DNA from: Fonsecaea monophora
Lineage: Eukaryota > Ascomycota > Eurotiomycetes > Chaetothyriales > Herpotrichiellaceae
DNA: 64,000 bases
Assembly: GCF_001642475.1 (NCBI RefSeq)
Contig: NW_019174053.1
Coordinates: forward strand, 1 to 64,000
Direction: 5' to 3'
In this document: one piece after another, positions 10,370 to 21,789 of the stretch
Numbering within the stretch: the stretch's first letter is position 1
Layout: each line of letters starts with the position of its first letter
Made by a program: the position numbers and the translations under genes
The notes under the pieces: model-generated
What the model saw: the letters and a program-made list of their open reading frames with translations, nothing else
Databases searched by the model: none
Told to the model about the DNA's origin: nothing

Positions 10370-10913
10370 AAGTGTGTCTCTCAGTATCAACATCCCAATC
10401 ATCGAGTCAATGCCTGCAGGTGCCAAGCTTGAGGGCCGCCTGCACCGCCGCCTGCGTCCCTTTGACAAAGTGTCTTTGTCAGCAGTAGGAGGACAAGGCT
10501 GTCACTCTATTATCTATTGTTCGTGCATTACTTGATGTCCTGTATTTTTATTACGCCCCGCTCTGTTTGCAAAGTTGACCCCGAACAAGCCGTCCTAGGC
10601 AGACGGCAAGCCAGTTGGGTAGGTAGACAGTTCAAAGTCCATCTTGCTCATGGTCAGCCTAGGTGTTGAATCCCTCGGCAATGCTCGGGTATCTGTCTGA
10701 TCAAAATGTATCAAGTGTGTACTTCGTCGGACAAGTACACTACTGTTAAAAGACGAAGTGGAATTCCTCTGAATGCCGGATCCAAAGTTTGTGATTAAAC
10801 TAGCTTGCTTTTATTGAAAAGGGAAAAAACAGACAATGGCTGAGAGAGCGCCCAATCTATCAAGGTATCAAGCGACGTATGTACCGTAAAATCATCCAGT
10901 GTTAACCCCGATG
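10370..10913. other. Intergenic region between convergent genes
   Basis: AT-richer sequence holding the 3' flanks of the GHKL-methyltransferase gene and the ABC transporter gene. No gene is supported. Confidence 0.6.
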
Positions 10914-13900
10914 CTATGACTCTCTGAAGAAATCTTCCCGCACGATATGGCTTTTGTCGCACATGCTCCGGAAAATGCCACCGGCCTCAAAAAGATTGAT
11001 AGGAGTGTCCAATTCCGCAATGCGTCCTTGGTCCATCACGCAAATACGGTCGTAGTTGATAATAGTCTTCAGTCGGTGAGCAATGCACAACACCGTCTTT
11101 CCGGCGAACCCAGTCCGCATGGTCCGCTGAATCTTCTCGTCAGTTTCAAAGTCGACCGATGAAGTCGCTTCGTCACAGACGATGATCTGTGAATTGCGGA
11201 CTAGGGCTCGAGCTAATGCCATCAATTGCCGCTGGCCTAGTGAGTAGTTCAACCCTTCTTCGTCCACAGGACTGTCGAGATGTAACCGACTAGCTCCGGT
11301 GGGGGCGTTCACGTTCGACGTCGATGTGGCTGCAGTTCGTGCAGTGTCGGGGCGATCAACCTTCTCCGATGTCGCCATCTCCTCTCCCACGAGATCAGCC
11401 TTTCGTAGCGCAGCCCAGAGTTCCAAGTCTGAGTGTTCATTGAACGGATCCAGGTTTGAGCGGATAGTGCCTCGGAATAGGGTTGGATCCTGTGGGATGA
11501 TGGCGAGACGTGACCGCAAATCGTAAAGACCTACAGTCGAAATGTCAATGTCGTCAATTTTGATCTGTCCCGACGTGAGTTCTGTCAACCGGAAAAGCGC
11601 CGCCATGATGGACGACTTGCCGGCTCCGGTACGACCGACAATGCCGATTCTCTCTCCGCCTCGGATGTGGAAATCCAAGCCATGCAGAACGAGCGGCAGC
11701 CCCGCTCGATACCTCATCTCGACTTTGTTGAATGTGATTGCTCCCGTTTGAGGCCAGTTGTCTGGCACTTCCGCGCCTTTCAGTGGTGCTTCCTCCTCCA
11801 ACTGAGTGCCGTAGAAGTGCAGGCGTTCCGTGGCGTTCATGTTGTTTTCCACTTCTGCTAATTGCCGCACAGTAAACTGGATCATTTGTACAATAGCCAA
11901 AACATAGGACAAAACCAAACCCGCTATGCTGGGATTCACATTGAAACGATCCGTCACCACCAAAATGCCAGTGACAAAGACAAGCATATTTCCAATTGCA
12001 TCGAGTCGCGTAGATAGCCAGCGTTGGTTTGCGAACGTCAGATAGTATGCCGAGTTCATCTGATCGATGGCATCCCGCAAGCGTGTCGCGAAAAAGCTTT
12101 GTAGCCCATATGCCCGAATAGATGCCACTCCTGAAATAGACTCGGAAAATCGTGCAAAGACTGTCGACCGCAAAACCGCTTCGTGCCGTTTGATTTCCCG
12201 TGCTGATGCTCTGTAATAACTTGACGCAAACAGGAACAAGACGAATAGAGGCCCTAAGGCCACAGCAAAATAGTGAAAGTATGCGATGATGAGGGCAAAG
12301 ACCGAGGTGATCATGGCCAGGGTAAGAAAGTACATCCTCATGGCGTCGGTCAAACTGTTGTCCATTGAGTCTACATCCTTGGAGAACCGGTTGGTGATGC
12401 GGCCGAGAGGAGTAGTGTCGAAGAAAGACATGGGTGCGCGTAGAACTCGAGTCATGGCCTTTTGCAGCATAACCCTGCTGGCGTTGGTGCCGCTTGTCGA
12501 GAGAAGAGTCGAGAACGCGAACATGAGCACCGCTTGGGACAGTCCTAGACATGCGTATGCGGCAATGTAGACGCCTTCGGAAAATCCAAACTTGTCACTC
12601 GTCCACCAACTGAGCCACAGGCTGGTCACTATGTTGGCTCCTTGGGATAAGACGAGGGAGATGAATATGAGTGGCCAGAGGATTGGAGACCCTGATGCAC
12701 GAATGTATGCTCCCCAGACAGACCAGCTCACCGATTTGACAGCACGCTCTTCTTGCTGCATCAGGCCTGTGGGCTTGGTCTTCTTGGTCTTCTTTCCAGG
12801 CTTCTCCTCATTCGCATCTTCATCCTTTGCTTTCGCCATTGCACTTTCGTCCTCTTGGGCGGTCGTGGCCATCAATTTTTGAAAATCCACACTCGTGTTC
12901 ATCAAGTTGTCAAAGGTATCGATGGCCTGAATATGACCGTCCTCCATCCAGATGATTCGGTCACATCGGGAAAGAACGTGGAGTTGATGGGTCGCTAGGA
13001 TTCTGCATTTGTCCTTCATCAAACCGCAGATTGCCTTGTCCATGATATGACGACCAACATGGGCATCCACAGCAGAGAGCGGATCATCCATCAAGATGAT
13101 GTCTGCATCAAAATAAATCGCCCGCGCAATGTTCAACCTTTGTTTCTGACCGCCCGAGAGAGTGATGCCTCGCTCGCCAATCTCGGTCTGGTCTCCTGCC
13201 GGGAGGATTTCCAAGTCGGGTTTCAAGGCGCAGGCATCGATAACGTCCCTGTACCATTTGGATTTGTACGGCTTCCCGAACAGTATGTTGTCCTTCAAAG
13301 TGGCATTCTGGATCCAAGCATATTGTGGACAAAACGCTCGAGAGGATGCCATCTTGACCTTGCCATCCGTTTTGCGCATGTCCCCCGCCAGAGCAGCCAG
13401 AAGTGAAGTCTTACCCGAACCGACCGTGCCGATGACAGCGATCAATTCATTTCGGCCCACCGTGAAGTCTATGTCGTGTAACTTGAAGGGTTCCACCTCC
13501 GTAGTCTCACTTGCGATATCATCGTTCGATGCCCCAGGAGATTTCTTGTTCTTCTTCGCTGCTTTTTCAGCCTTTTTCTGAGCCTTCTTCCTGTCCTTCT
13601 CGGCCTTTTTGGCAGCCATAAGCTCGCCTTTCGTCTGGAATGTGGCTGCCCTCTCCATATCTTGGTTAGCAGTCCTTTCCCAGGTGAAGGAGGCATGCTG
13701 CACTTCGACTGCAGGCTCCATTTCTTCATCCCACACGATCTCGTCTTCCTGCTCTTCAGACAATAGAAACTCCTGTATACGCTGAACCGCCGTCTGGGCG
13801 TCGGTAACTTGTCCAAGAACCAAAGGAAGAAGGTTCAAGGGCATCCGTAAGGAATTGAAGAGGGCCAAAGACGAAAATATGCGTGCCGGAGCAAGACTGT

Positions 13901-15386
13901 GGTCGGACAATGAGTATGTGATGAAAGCCAGCATGGCCGCGAACACTGGCATCGACATGGCGACCGCGTTGATGGCATTTCTGATGGAGAGCAAGATCTG
14001 GACAGCCCTGATCTCCCTCTTGCGAAGCTCCTTCAATCGGTCCAGGAAGCTCGTCTCCCATCCGAAAAACTTGACAAATCGCACAGAGCCGAGAATTTCC
14101 TGCGTTAGACCCACACGCTGATCCGTAACTTTGTTGATCTTCTTCCTCCTGGCTAAGAGCGACTTGATGGCCTTGGTCAGGACGGGAAGCATGATGACCA
14201 GAAGGGCATAGCCTGACAAAGCACTATATCCAATGTTGATACACAGCACAATCAAGACGACAATGATTTGAATGGGCGACGTCCACAGGATATGGAATAG
14301 GCCGGAGGCTTGGTCAATACGATAAGTGTCGACGCTCATCAAATTAACAATTCTGCCATTGTTCCAGCCGACCCCGTCTCCGGAAATCCCAGCGGCTTTG
14401 TCAGGTGTAACTTTCGGCCCACCTTTGGGAGTGAGTCGCTTTGATAGGACGCGAGCAAGAGTCGACCTAGCTTCGTGCTTCTCATCTTCGGTCTGTTCTA
14501 CCGTCTCCGGTACCCCATCGGCCTTGATCGCCTTTCCGCCAGCCTTTGCCCTGCCGGAAATTACCAGAGATTTCTCAAAAATGGCGTTGATCAGCACTGC
14601 TCTGCACTCTCCTCCAACCATCATGCCACGGTAGATGAAATGATTAGTCGCCATGGACTGGCATATTTGCATAAATGTGATGCCAATGACCAGGCCGATG
14701 CCATGACCAATGCTGGGAGATTTGCCGCCGAATTTATCTGCGACCCAGGCATCTGTGGCAAACTGGATCAGGTAGCGAGTGGTGAAGGGGGAAAACACTT
14801 GGAACAGGGCAGAAAATAGAGCACACATGGCGCCAAGTAGAAATTCGCCTCGGAAAGTGTCGAAAAGGGCATACATGAGAGGGTTACGTTCCCCTCGTGC
14901 AACACGACGTTTGAAAGAGGCCGACAGTTTGTCTCTCATGGTGGTGGCGCTCCGGTCAGGATTGACGAGCCAGATGTCGTTCAGCTCAATCGGCCGCTTG
15001 TAGCCCGTGATCATGAGAGGATTCATCCACTGGAAGAGGAGGAGGCTGAGGAAGCTCGCGTTGTATTCTCGACACACTGTCCTTTCCTCCGGTACAGGCG
15101 GAGGATTCCGACGGAGCGGATTTATTCTGTGACGCCATGGTACCTTTTCAGGTTCGGTCTGATATGCAAAGGCAGCAGAACTGGCTTCAGTTGCTTCGGT
15201 CACTGTCGACTCGACCTTTTCTAACCGTGTACTGTCTTGACTCCTGCCTCGTCCTCCTCTTCTCGTGTCTTTCGGGACTTCCAGGTATTGTGCTCGCTCA
15301 TCTCTCTTTTCCAGATCCTGCTCCTCGACGTCATTCCGGGAAATGGCACGCTCAACTTCTCTCTCGTCGCCGTCAGTGTGCGCCAT
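10914..15386 (-). CDS. ABCC-type full-size ABC transporter, Yor1-like
   Basis: A single uninterrupted frame of 1490 aa has the order TMD1-NBD1-TMD2-NBD2 expected of the ABCC/MRP subfamily. The N-terminal NPLMITGYKRPIELNDIW region is typical of fungal Yor1/oligomycin-resistance pumps. These sit in the plasma membrane and expel organic anions and xenobiotics by ATP hydrolysis. NBD1 has Walker A GTVGSGKTSLLAAL (about residue 650), signature LSGGQKQRLNIARA (about 740) and Walker B ILMDDPLSAVDAHVG, with the ABCC-typical Asp in place of the catalytic Glu. NBD2 has Walker A GRTGAGKSSIMAAL (about 1245), a shortened signature SLGQRQLMALARAL and a complete Walker B with IIVCDEATSSVD. A lysine-rich linker (about residues 585-620) precedes NBD1. 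The substrate cannot be told from sequence. Confidence 0.95.
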   Translation of the reverse strand: MAHTDGDEREVERAISRNDVEEQDLEKRDERAQYLEVPKDTRRGGRGRSQDSTRLEKVESTVTEATEASSAAFAYQTEPEKVPWRHRINPLRRNPPPVPEERTVCREYNASFLSLLLFQWMNPLMITGYKRPIELNDIWLVNPDRSATTMRDKLSASFKRRVARGERNPLMYALFDTFRGEFLLGAMCALFSALFQVFSPFTTRYLIQFATDAWVADKFGGKSPSIGHGIGLVIGITFMQICQSMATNHFIYRGMMVGGECRAVLINAIFEKSLVISGRAKAGGKAIKADGVPETVEQTEDEKHEARSTLARVLSKRLTPKGGPKVTPDKAAGISGDGVGWNNGRIVNLMSVDTYRIDQASGLFHILWTSPIQIIVVLIVLCINIGYSALSGYALLVIMLPVLTKAIKSLLARRKKINKVTDQRVGLTQEILGSVRFVKFFGWETSFLDRLKELRKREIRAVQILLSIRNAINAVAMSMPVFAAMLAFITYSLSDHSLAPARIFSSLALFNSLRMPLNLLPLVLGQVTDAQTAVQRIQEFLLSEEQEDEIVWDEEMEPAVEVQHASFTWERTANQDMERAATFQTKGELMAAKKAEKDRKKAQKKAEKAAKKNKKSPGASNDDIASETTEVEPFKLHDIDFTVGRNELIAVIGTVGSGKTSLLAALAGDMRKTDGKVKMASSRAFCPQYAWIQNATLKDNILFGKPYKSKWYRDVIDACALKPDLEILPAGDQTEIGERGITLSGGQKQRLNIARAIYFDADIILMDDPLSAVDAHVGRHIMDKAICGLMKDKCRILATHQLHVLSRCDRIIWMEDGHIQAIDTFDNLMNTSVDFQKLMATTAQEDESAMAKAKDEDANEEKPGKKTKKTKPTGLMQQEERAVKSVSWSVWGAYIRASGSPILWPLIFISLVLSQGANIVTSLWLSWWTSDKFGFSEGVYIAAYACLGLSQAVLMFAFSTLLSTSGTNASRVMLQKAMTRVLRAPMSFFDTTPLGRITNRFSKDVDSMDNSLTDAMRMYFLTLAMITSVFALIIAYFHYFAVALGPLFVLFLFASSYYRASAREIKRHEAVLRSTVFARFSESISGVASIRAYGLQSFFATRLRDAIDQMNSAYYLTFANQRWLSTRLDAIGNMLVFVTGILVVTDRFNVNPSIAGLVLSYVLAIVQMIQFTVRQLAEVENNMNATERLHFYGTQLEEEAPLKGAEVPDNWPQTGAITFNKVEMRYRAGLPLVLHGLDFHIRGGERIGIVGRTGAGKSSIMAALFRLTELTSGQIKIDDIDISTVGLYDLRSRLAIIPQDPTLFRGTIRSNLDPFNEHSDLELWAALRKADLVGEEMATSEKVDRPDTARTAATSTSNVNAPTGASRLHLDSPVDEEGLNYSLGQRQLMALARALVRNSQIIVCDEATSSVDFETDEKIQRTMRTGFAGKTVLCIAHRLKTIINYDRICVMDQGRIAELDTPINLFEAGGIFRSMCDKSHIVREDFFRES

Positions 15387-17351
15387 AGCAGTTGGGTCCG
15401 GCGTGGGGAACGGTCAACAACAATTCAAGGTTGATGGAATCTGTCGAACAGTCCATGACGAAAAGACTGTCCAGGTGGGGAGGGTCAGAGAATATGTAGT
15501 ATCAATTCCGAAGAATCGGTGACGGGAGGAACGAGGGCCGGGAAGTGATGACTAGGAGGGGAACCAGGATCAGGCGCAAAACATCCTCGGTGCTGGCGTA
15601 ATGGAAGGCAAAGCGGCTACAAGCGAGAGGAAATGAGTGTTGACTGGGGCGGAGACATTCCACAGTCCTAGGGCTAATCGGAGGTAGAGGGACTTGACCG
15701 GGCAGGCCTCTCGTGATGCAGAAGGGTGGACACGAGAACCGGTAGGTCGAGCCATGTCGATTGGACGGCTTTTGTCTCGCAGGCTTTCGGCCTGGATGCA
15801 TGGGTTGTTGAAAATCTGAACTTCGCCCTATTGGCGTAAGTGATGCGAAGCTTGTATTTGGCCGTTTGCCCCAACAGGGCCAAGTGGGACGATAATGGCG
15901 ATGCTGGCGATGAGCTTAGCAATCCAAAAGCCCTGGAGCGGCCAATCTGAGTTCTCCGCAAAATTTATTTGAGCAAATGAATCATGGCTTGCCTCTAATG
16001 ATTGCAATATTGATTGTTCCCGGTGTTTATGGGATGTGGGGAGGGGTTTGAAGGGATCGAAAAGGTGGATGGCTTGTTTTTCGCCTCCGCAGTCGCAGGC
16101 ATCCAAAGTGAACACCATCATGGAGTCATGGCAGACCGTCTATTCTTCATCCTTGTGTGATCTCGCCATCCAGACTCAACAGTTCTTGGCTGCCTGAACG
16201 CACCCTCCCCTCGGCTCGAGCCCTCAAAGCTCGCTCTGAGCTCCCTACGTTTCCCTAGGCTGAGTTCTGCGCAATTGCTCAACACCATTCTTGCGTTTCA
16301 CCAGAGACCGCTTTTCACTCACCGAATGATCGCTTTTATTTTGCTACAAGCGGTATTACAGCGGCAAGGACAAATCACAATGAACCCCCGGACATTATGC
16401 ATGACTGCCTGAATCCCGGCCGCTAACCCCACCACCGTGAAATCGCAAAGAAGGGGATCTTTTTGCACCGGCAATTCATTCTTTGAACCTCGCTACGTTT
16501 ACCAAGCCGGGTAAGACGTGCCGGTAGAAACCAAAATCTCGGGCCCGAGATTTTTTCTAAACTTTCCGATCGGACGTGGAGGCAACAATTGCGCGATCCG
16601 CTACCCAACTGAGAATGGATAGCAGACAACGAACTCACCATTCAATGGAGTTGTCTGCGTCCCGCTATGAACATGAGGTGGAAACAGGGCGCTATTGTAG
16701 CGTAGACTTGTGCATGGCTCGAAGGAAAGAGGAGGCGAGTTGGGCATTGCGAGAAGTCTGCTTACAGATGCTGTTGAATCGGCCCAGAAAGCAGGGTCGG
16801 TCCAGTTGGCGCACGCCCCCGGCTGCATACAACGTACTGTACCTATGATTAGCTCGCTAGGTCTATTGGAACGGAGTATCGAGTAGGTAAGGTTCCAGCT
16901 TCAGAGCCCACCTGGTCTTACCAACACGTTCTCAATACTTGTACATGTTTGACAGTGGTTATAGCTTACCCGTCAACGAATTATCCGGCACCTCTCCCTC
17001 TTCCCCTCCCCCGTCTGGACATCCTCTAGAACCGGAGTATCGGGCTCACATTAGGGACAGGAGCCTGATACGAAGAACGTGAGATGCTAAAGCAGATGCA
17101 TTATTCTTTCTATAATCACTTTATGCAGCGCCGGCGTAGCATTGCATTCTATGGCCGGCCTTATTGTCATTACCATCGAGTGATTGACTGGCTAGGAGGC
17201 ATAGGGGGCAGTCATTGCCCCAGTCGGCAGCTTGTTCAGCCACTGGAGCCCTATACTGAAAGCATACTTTTAAACAAGCGGAGTCGCTTTCAAGCGCCTC
17301 TAGGACGTGTCTTTTGATGCCTCGCCTGCAATATGCAATGCACAAAACCTC
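15387..17351. other. Intergenic region of about 2 kb upstream of the ABC transporter
   Basis: It contains the promoter and leader of the transporter gene and the 3' flank of the SDR gene. No coding frame with recognisable motifs was found on either strand. Confidence 0.55.
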
Positions 17352-18239
17352 CTAAAAGTTTGTACTTGCAGCGACTCCCCTAAGAAGGTCCGTGGTCCTG
17401 CGCAGTTCAGTGACCTTCTTGTCAACCCCTTTCCAGGAATCCGGGCCGATGATCACTCTCAACAAATTTTCTGTCTTGATAAGCCCTCCAGCTTCGCCTT
17501 CTCCTGTGGCAGCTTCAAACATCACCTGAGCAGCCTTGCCCGGGTCTCCCATTGCTATCTTGGGCAAATTTGAAATGAGTTGAAGCCTTTGGTTCACCGG
17601 ATGATCGCCGCTATATTCGACTGACGGCTGAATGTGTCGACCTGTGCTCGAATTGCCGAATTCGGTCCTGTATGCACCTGGCACAATGATGAGCACTCTG
17701 ATCCCAAACTGTGCAACTTCCTGACTGCATGACTCGGATGCAGCTTCCAGGGCAGCTTTGCTTGCCGCATAGACACCGCACGCAAGACCTGGAGCGACGC
17801 CCTGCGTGCTGGAGACATTCATGATGACCCCCGATCCTCGTTTTCTCATCCCAGGAAGCACAGCCTGCATGATCCTCAGTGGCCCAAGAAAATTGACTTG
17901 CATCTGGAAAACAGTATCGGCATCAGGTATATCCTCCAAAGCGCCTAGAACACTTATGCCGGCATTGTTGACAAGTATGTCAATGCCACCGAAGAGGGAT
18001 TCTGCAAATTGTATCGTCTTTTTTATTGCTTCTTCTGACTGTGTCGTATCGAACGTGATCCATTTGCCGCCACTACCTTCAACTTCCGATACCAATTCTG
18101 GCGTTTTTGAAGGGTTGCGTGATGAGGCGACCACAAGATGGCCCTTGGCGATAGCGTAGCGAGTCAAGGCAAGACCCAGGCCAGATGACGAGCCGGTGAT
18201 GAACCAGATTGGTGCTGCTGCTGTGCTGGACATTTCCAT
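17352..18239 (-). CDS. Short-chain dehydrogenase/reductase (classical SDR)
   Basis: The protein is about 295 aa from the ATG at 18239; an in-frame ATG at 18269 would add ten residues before the Rossmann fold and is less likely. It shows the cofactor-binding TGSSSGLG motif, a basic ASSRNP turn that usually points to NADP(H) preference, the structural NNAG motif, the catalytic serine in NVSSTQG, and the catalytic YAASK. This order matches intronless fungal SDRs annotated as oxidoreductases of unknown substrate. It is divergently arranged with the succinate dehydrogenase gene, with about 740 bp between starts. Confidence 0.9.
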   Translation of the reverse strand: MEMSSTAAAPIWFITGSSSGLGLALTRYAIAKGHLVVASSRNPSKTPELVSEVEGSGGKWITFDTTQSEEAIKKTIQFAESLFGGIDILVNNAGISVLGALEDIPDADTVFQMQVNFLGPLRIMQAVLPGMRKRGSGVIMNVSSTQGVAPGLACGVYAASKAALEAASESCSQEVAQFGIRVLIIVPGAYRTEFGNSSTGRHIQPSVEYSGDHPVNQRLQLISNLPKIAMGDPGKAAQVMFEAATGEGEAGGLIKTENLLRVIIGPDSWKGVDKKVTELRRTTDLLRGVAASTNF

Positions 18240-18979
18240 ACGAGGAGCGCAATGATATAGGGTCACCATTCAACAAAGGAGAGAATCCTATTCCACGTTC
18301 AGAGTTGAGCGAAGACGTCCACCATTGCAGTTCTTGTACTATATAAAGATTCGAGGACGAGTGACTGAAAGTTTTCGGACATACGAACGGATTTTGCAGG
18401 TCAGTCGGCGATTGGCAACTTTGCTGGTACGCTGGTGTTCTCCGACAGGAGAAGATGCTTTGTTCTTGTCAGCTGCATGCCCAATGAGTTCTACGACTTT
18501 ACATCACAACCGCTGCGCAGCGGATGTTGTCTTTGCTAGATCTGCAAGTGGCTGACTCGACATGAAAAGCTAAAGGTGCCTGAATCAAGTTGAATCGAGG
18601 GGAAAGGGGAGATATCTGGCAATATTCAGGGTCTGCTAGACCCTCTCACATATGGTGTGAGATTATTTGTATAGGGATTGTTAAAGCCTTCAACTTTGCA
18701 TGGGAACGACACTGACACATATAAACCTACGAGGTCTGCGAGGTACAAGGTTTTCAGGAAGACCCGGCAGTGCCTCGGAATGTGATCGGATGCGGAAAAC
18801 ATGCAGTATTATTTAGCTGCGATGTGATTGGCTCTGCAATTGGGAGCATCGCACGCCACTTGCCCTCGACTTTCAATCCAATCTCAATCACCTTCAACAG
18901 CTACTCTCCGCTCCAATCCATCACAATATTTCCGGTCTTGTGCCATAACTGCTGTTCCTGGCAAGCTTCGACGTCGGAC
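18240..18979. other. Shared intergenic promoter region of SDR and SDHB
   Basis: A spacer between two divergent starts. CCAAT sequences near 18888 could serve the SDHB promoter. No further gene is seen. Confidence 0.5.
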
Positions 18980-19984
18980 ATGGCAGCTCTACGCACAGCA
19001 TCGCGCTTGGTGGCGCCCGCCCGAGCTACCATCCGATCCTCCTACGCTGCGAGATCATACGCCACCGTCACCAAGGACAGTGCGTACGATCTGTCTGCCA
19101 GCCGACCGCCAGTTTCTCCCTCCAAGACTAGTACGGTGCAAGAGCCACGACCGGACAAGGATGCAAAGATCAAGACATTCCACATCTACAGATGGAACCC
19201 CGACGAGCCGACGTCGAAGCCGAGGATGCAAACATACACTCTGGACTTGAACAAGACTGGGCCTATGATGCTGGATGCGCTGATCCGAATCAAGAATGAG
19301 GTAGACCCGACGCTGACCTTTCGTCGAAGCTGTCGAGAGGGTATTTGTGGCAGCTGCGCCATGAACATTGACGGAGTGAACACTCTTGCTTGTCTCTGTA
19401 AGATTTGCGACTCATCTCCGTCCATGTGCCTCAAATTGACAATCCTTTACAGGCAGAATTCCCACCGATACAGCGAAGGAGTCCCGGATCTACCCCCTGC
19501 CGCATACCTACGTGGTCAAAGACTTGGTTCCTGACCTCACGCAATTCTATAAGCAATACAAATCAATCAAGCCGTTCTTGCAACGAGACACAAAATCACC
19601 AGATGTAGGTTCTCTGGCTATATGTAGCGAAAGAAAAGACGTCTACTGACACGTTTACAGGGCAAGGAAAACCGACAGTCACCAGCCGACCGCAAGAAGT
19701 TGGATGGGTTATACGAATGCATTCTCTGCGCCTGTTGCTCAACTTCATGCCCATCTTATTGGTGGAATAGTGACCAATATCTGGGCCCTGCCATCCTCCT
19801 CCAATCTTACCGCTGGCTAGCTGATTCTCGGGACGAACGCAAGGCAGAACGCAAGGAAGCGTTGGACAACAGCATGAGCTTATACCGTTGCCATACAATT
19901 TTGAACTGCTCGAGGACTTGCCCTAAGGGGCTCAATCCTGCGAAGGCAATTGCAGAAATCAAGAAGAGCTTGTCTTTTGCTTAG
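18980..19984 (+). CDS. SDHB: Succinate dehydrogenase iron-sulfur subunit, mitochondrial (complex II)
   Basis: Three exons (18980-19397, 19453-19604, 19661-19984) give 297 aa. This is the electron-transfer subunit of complex II, passing electrons from SdhA to ubiquinone at the inner mitochondrial membrane. The N terminus is rich in Arg, Ala and Ser with no acidic residues (RTASRLVAPARATIRSS), as expected of a mitochondrial presequence. All three cluster motifs are present: [2Fe-2S] CREGICGSC plus a later Cys that closes the site near the first splice junction, [4Fe-4S] CILCACCSTSCP near residue 210, and [3Fe-4S] CHTILNCSRTCPKG near residue 257. The first intron splits the codon for the Cys in ACL|C. 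In-frame upstream codons to 18770 look like leader sequence; the chosen ATG starts the presequence. Confidence 0.97.
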
Positions 19985-20400
19985 TTTTTGGGTGCGAGGA
20001 ACCAGAGTTCGGGTTGGGCGTGGAGTACAGTATGTGTTCAGTACGACTCAGACCTCAAATCACACAATTTGGTCCGGTCAAATAGCAAAAATGCTGTATA
20101 TGTAAATGCAATGCATGATACTTGACGATATGACAATATCAAGGCATTTCACGTTCATACTCATGACACGGCATGGGAAGCCGGAGCCCTTCACACAGCA
20201 CTGCCAGTATCGTCATCATTATTGGCGGGCACTCTCCTACCTTATCAGGATTGGAAATGCACTAATCTCACTCGGCCGAATGCTTGCATGCGGGCCAGGC
20301 AGATATTATTACTATTAAAACCCCATAACAATCGCGCCATTGAGCCCAGGTATTGCGATCCTCCCTCCGGCAGGGCTAAGAGCATACACATACATATACA
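19985..20400. other. Intergenic region
   Basis: It holds the SDHB 3' flank and the promoter of the cyclotransferase-like gene. No gene is supported. Confidence 0.55.
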
Positions 20401-21522
20401 ATGGAGAGCTCATGCTCAGGTCCAGCTCTCGGCAGCCTACAGCTGTGGCTTGATTCCCTAAGACCTTCCACCACCAGTCGGAGGACGCGTTCGGCGGAAT
20501 GCGTCCCGACCACGTCGCAGGCAAGACAACAACAGTCCCTTACCAATCGGCCCTTTGATCAGCTACATCCCCTCAACAAGGTTTCGGCTGCGGACGATGG
20601 CGACAATGAGACGGTCTTGTATTTGGGATATGGATCCAACTTGAGTGCTGAGACATTCAGAGGAAAAAGAGGCATACGCCCGTTATCACAGGTCAATGTC
20701 CTTGTCCCGAGCCTATCCTTGACCTTTGATCTACCGGGAATCCCATATTTCGAGCCGTGCTTTGGCAATGTTCGCTACAGAGATGTCACACCCTACGGAG
20801 ACGGAGACACCACGACCACGAAGGACTACCACAAAGATCGTTGGAAAAAGGGTATGGTCGGGGTGGTCTACGAAGTGACAAAGTCCGATTTTGTGCACAT
20901 CATCGCTACAGAAGGTGGTGGCGCAGGATATCAAGATGTGCTTGTTGATTGCTACGCCCTCAATGGAGGCCCAATGGAGGATGTCCCAACCATGCCCTCG
21001 GGACAACCTTTTAAGGCGCACACCCTGTTTGCACCCACAAAGACAACTCGACCTGATCCATCCTATGCACAACCAAGCCCAAGATACCTAAAGTTGATTA
21101 CAGACGGTGCCGAAGAGCATGGATTGCCCCTCGAATATCAAGCCTTCCTCCACCAGATCCGTACATTCCACCTCACAACTATAAAGCAGAGGTTGGGCTC
21201 CTTCATCTTTCTGAGTGTATGGTCTCCCTTGTTCTTGTTCTTCATGGGTGGGGCTGCTGCGATATTTTTGAGACCAGACGGAACCTATCCAAAGTGGTTT
21301 GCAAAGTTCTTGAATGCTATGTTTGCGGCATGTTGGGCGAGTTACGACAACTTCTTCAAAGAAATTTTTGGAGATGGCGAACGGACTATGGGGGACAAGA
21401 ATGCAGACCATGAAGGTGACGCTGGCGATAACATTGGTTCTGCTCTGGACGAGAAAGAGCCATTGATTGAACGGACGCAGCATAAATATGGAGCAGTGAG
21501 TGTGGTGGAACGAATTGTATGA
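20401..21522 (+). CDS. Gamma-glutamylcyclotransferase-like protein with C-terminal membrane segment
   Basis: A single exon of 373 aa. After a polar N terminus of about 70 residues comes the fold's hallmark LYLGYGSNLS (near residue 74), then a GVVYEV strand and ATEGGGAGYQDV, whose Glu matches the catalytic acid of cyclotransferases. The family converts gamma-glutamyl peptides to 5-oxoproline, though many fungal members have unproven substrates. A hydrophobic segment (FIFLSVWSPLFLFFMGGAAAIF, near residues 267-288) makes this member membrane-bound, unlike soluble GGCT or ChaC enzymes. An acidic tail follows. The start is uncertain because the N terminus is low in conserved features. A Dug3-like glutathione-degradation gene lies about 5 kb downstream. 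Confidence 0.8.
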   Translation: MESSCSGPALGSLQLWLDSLRPSTTSRRTRSAECVPTTSQARQQQSLTNRPFDQLHPLNKVSAADDGDNETVLYLGYGSNLSAETFRGKRGIRPLSQVNVLVPSLSLTFDLPGIPYFEPCFGNVRYRDVTPYGDGDTTTTKDYHKDRWKKGMVGVVYEVTKSDFVHIIATEGGGAGYQDVLVDCYALNGGPMEDVPTMPSGQPFKAHTLFAPTKTTRPDPSYAQPSPRYLKLITDGAEEHGLPLEYQAFLHQIRTFHLTTIKQRLGSFIFLSVWSPLFLFFMGGAAAIFLRPDGTYPKWFAKFLNAMFAACWASYDNFFKEIFGDGERTMGDKNADHEGDAGDNIGSALDEKEPLIERTQHKYGAVSVVERIV

Positions 21523-21789
21523 ATGAGTGTATGACAATTTCAAGAGAGATACATGGACGGTTTGGATATACGATTAGAGATGGCTTTGAGTTGCCTTCTG
21601 CTTACTTTGAAGGCATGGCAGATGTGTTGAATATTCGGTGAGTTGAACGAGGAGTTTGCGCTCTCTTATATGGGTGGCCATCTACAACGATCCTCTAAAC
21701 TCTTTCATCTATTCTTCTTGCTTCACTGCGTTCTCAGTCGATGCACCACTCCTACCACGCTTTCATTGATCCTTCGCCATCTCCCTATA

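Noticed and set aside
11554..12552. 332-codon minus-strand frame inside the ABC transporter
   Set aside because: An alternative frame of the same strand overlapping NBD2 and TMD2 of an intact transporter; no independent motifs.
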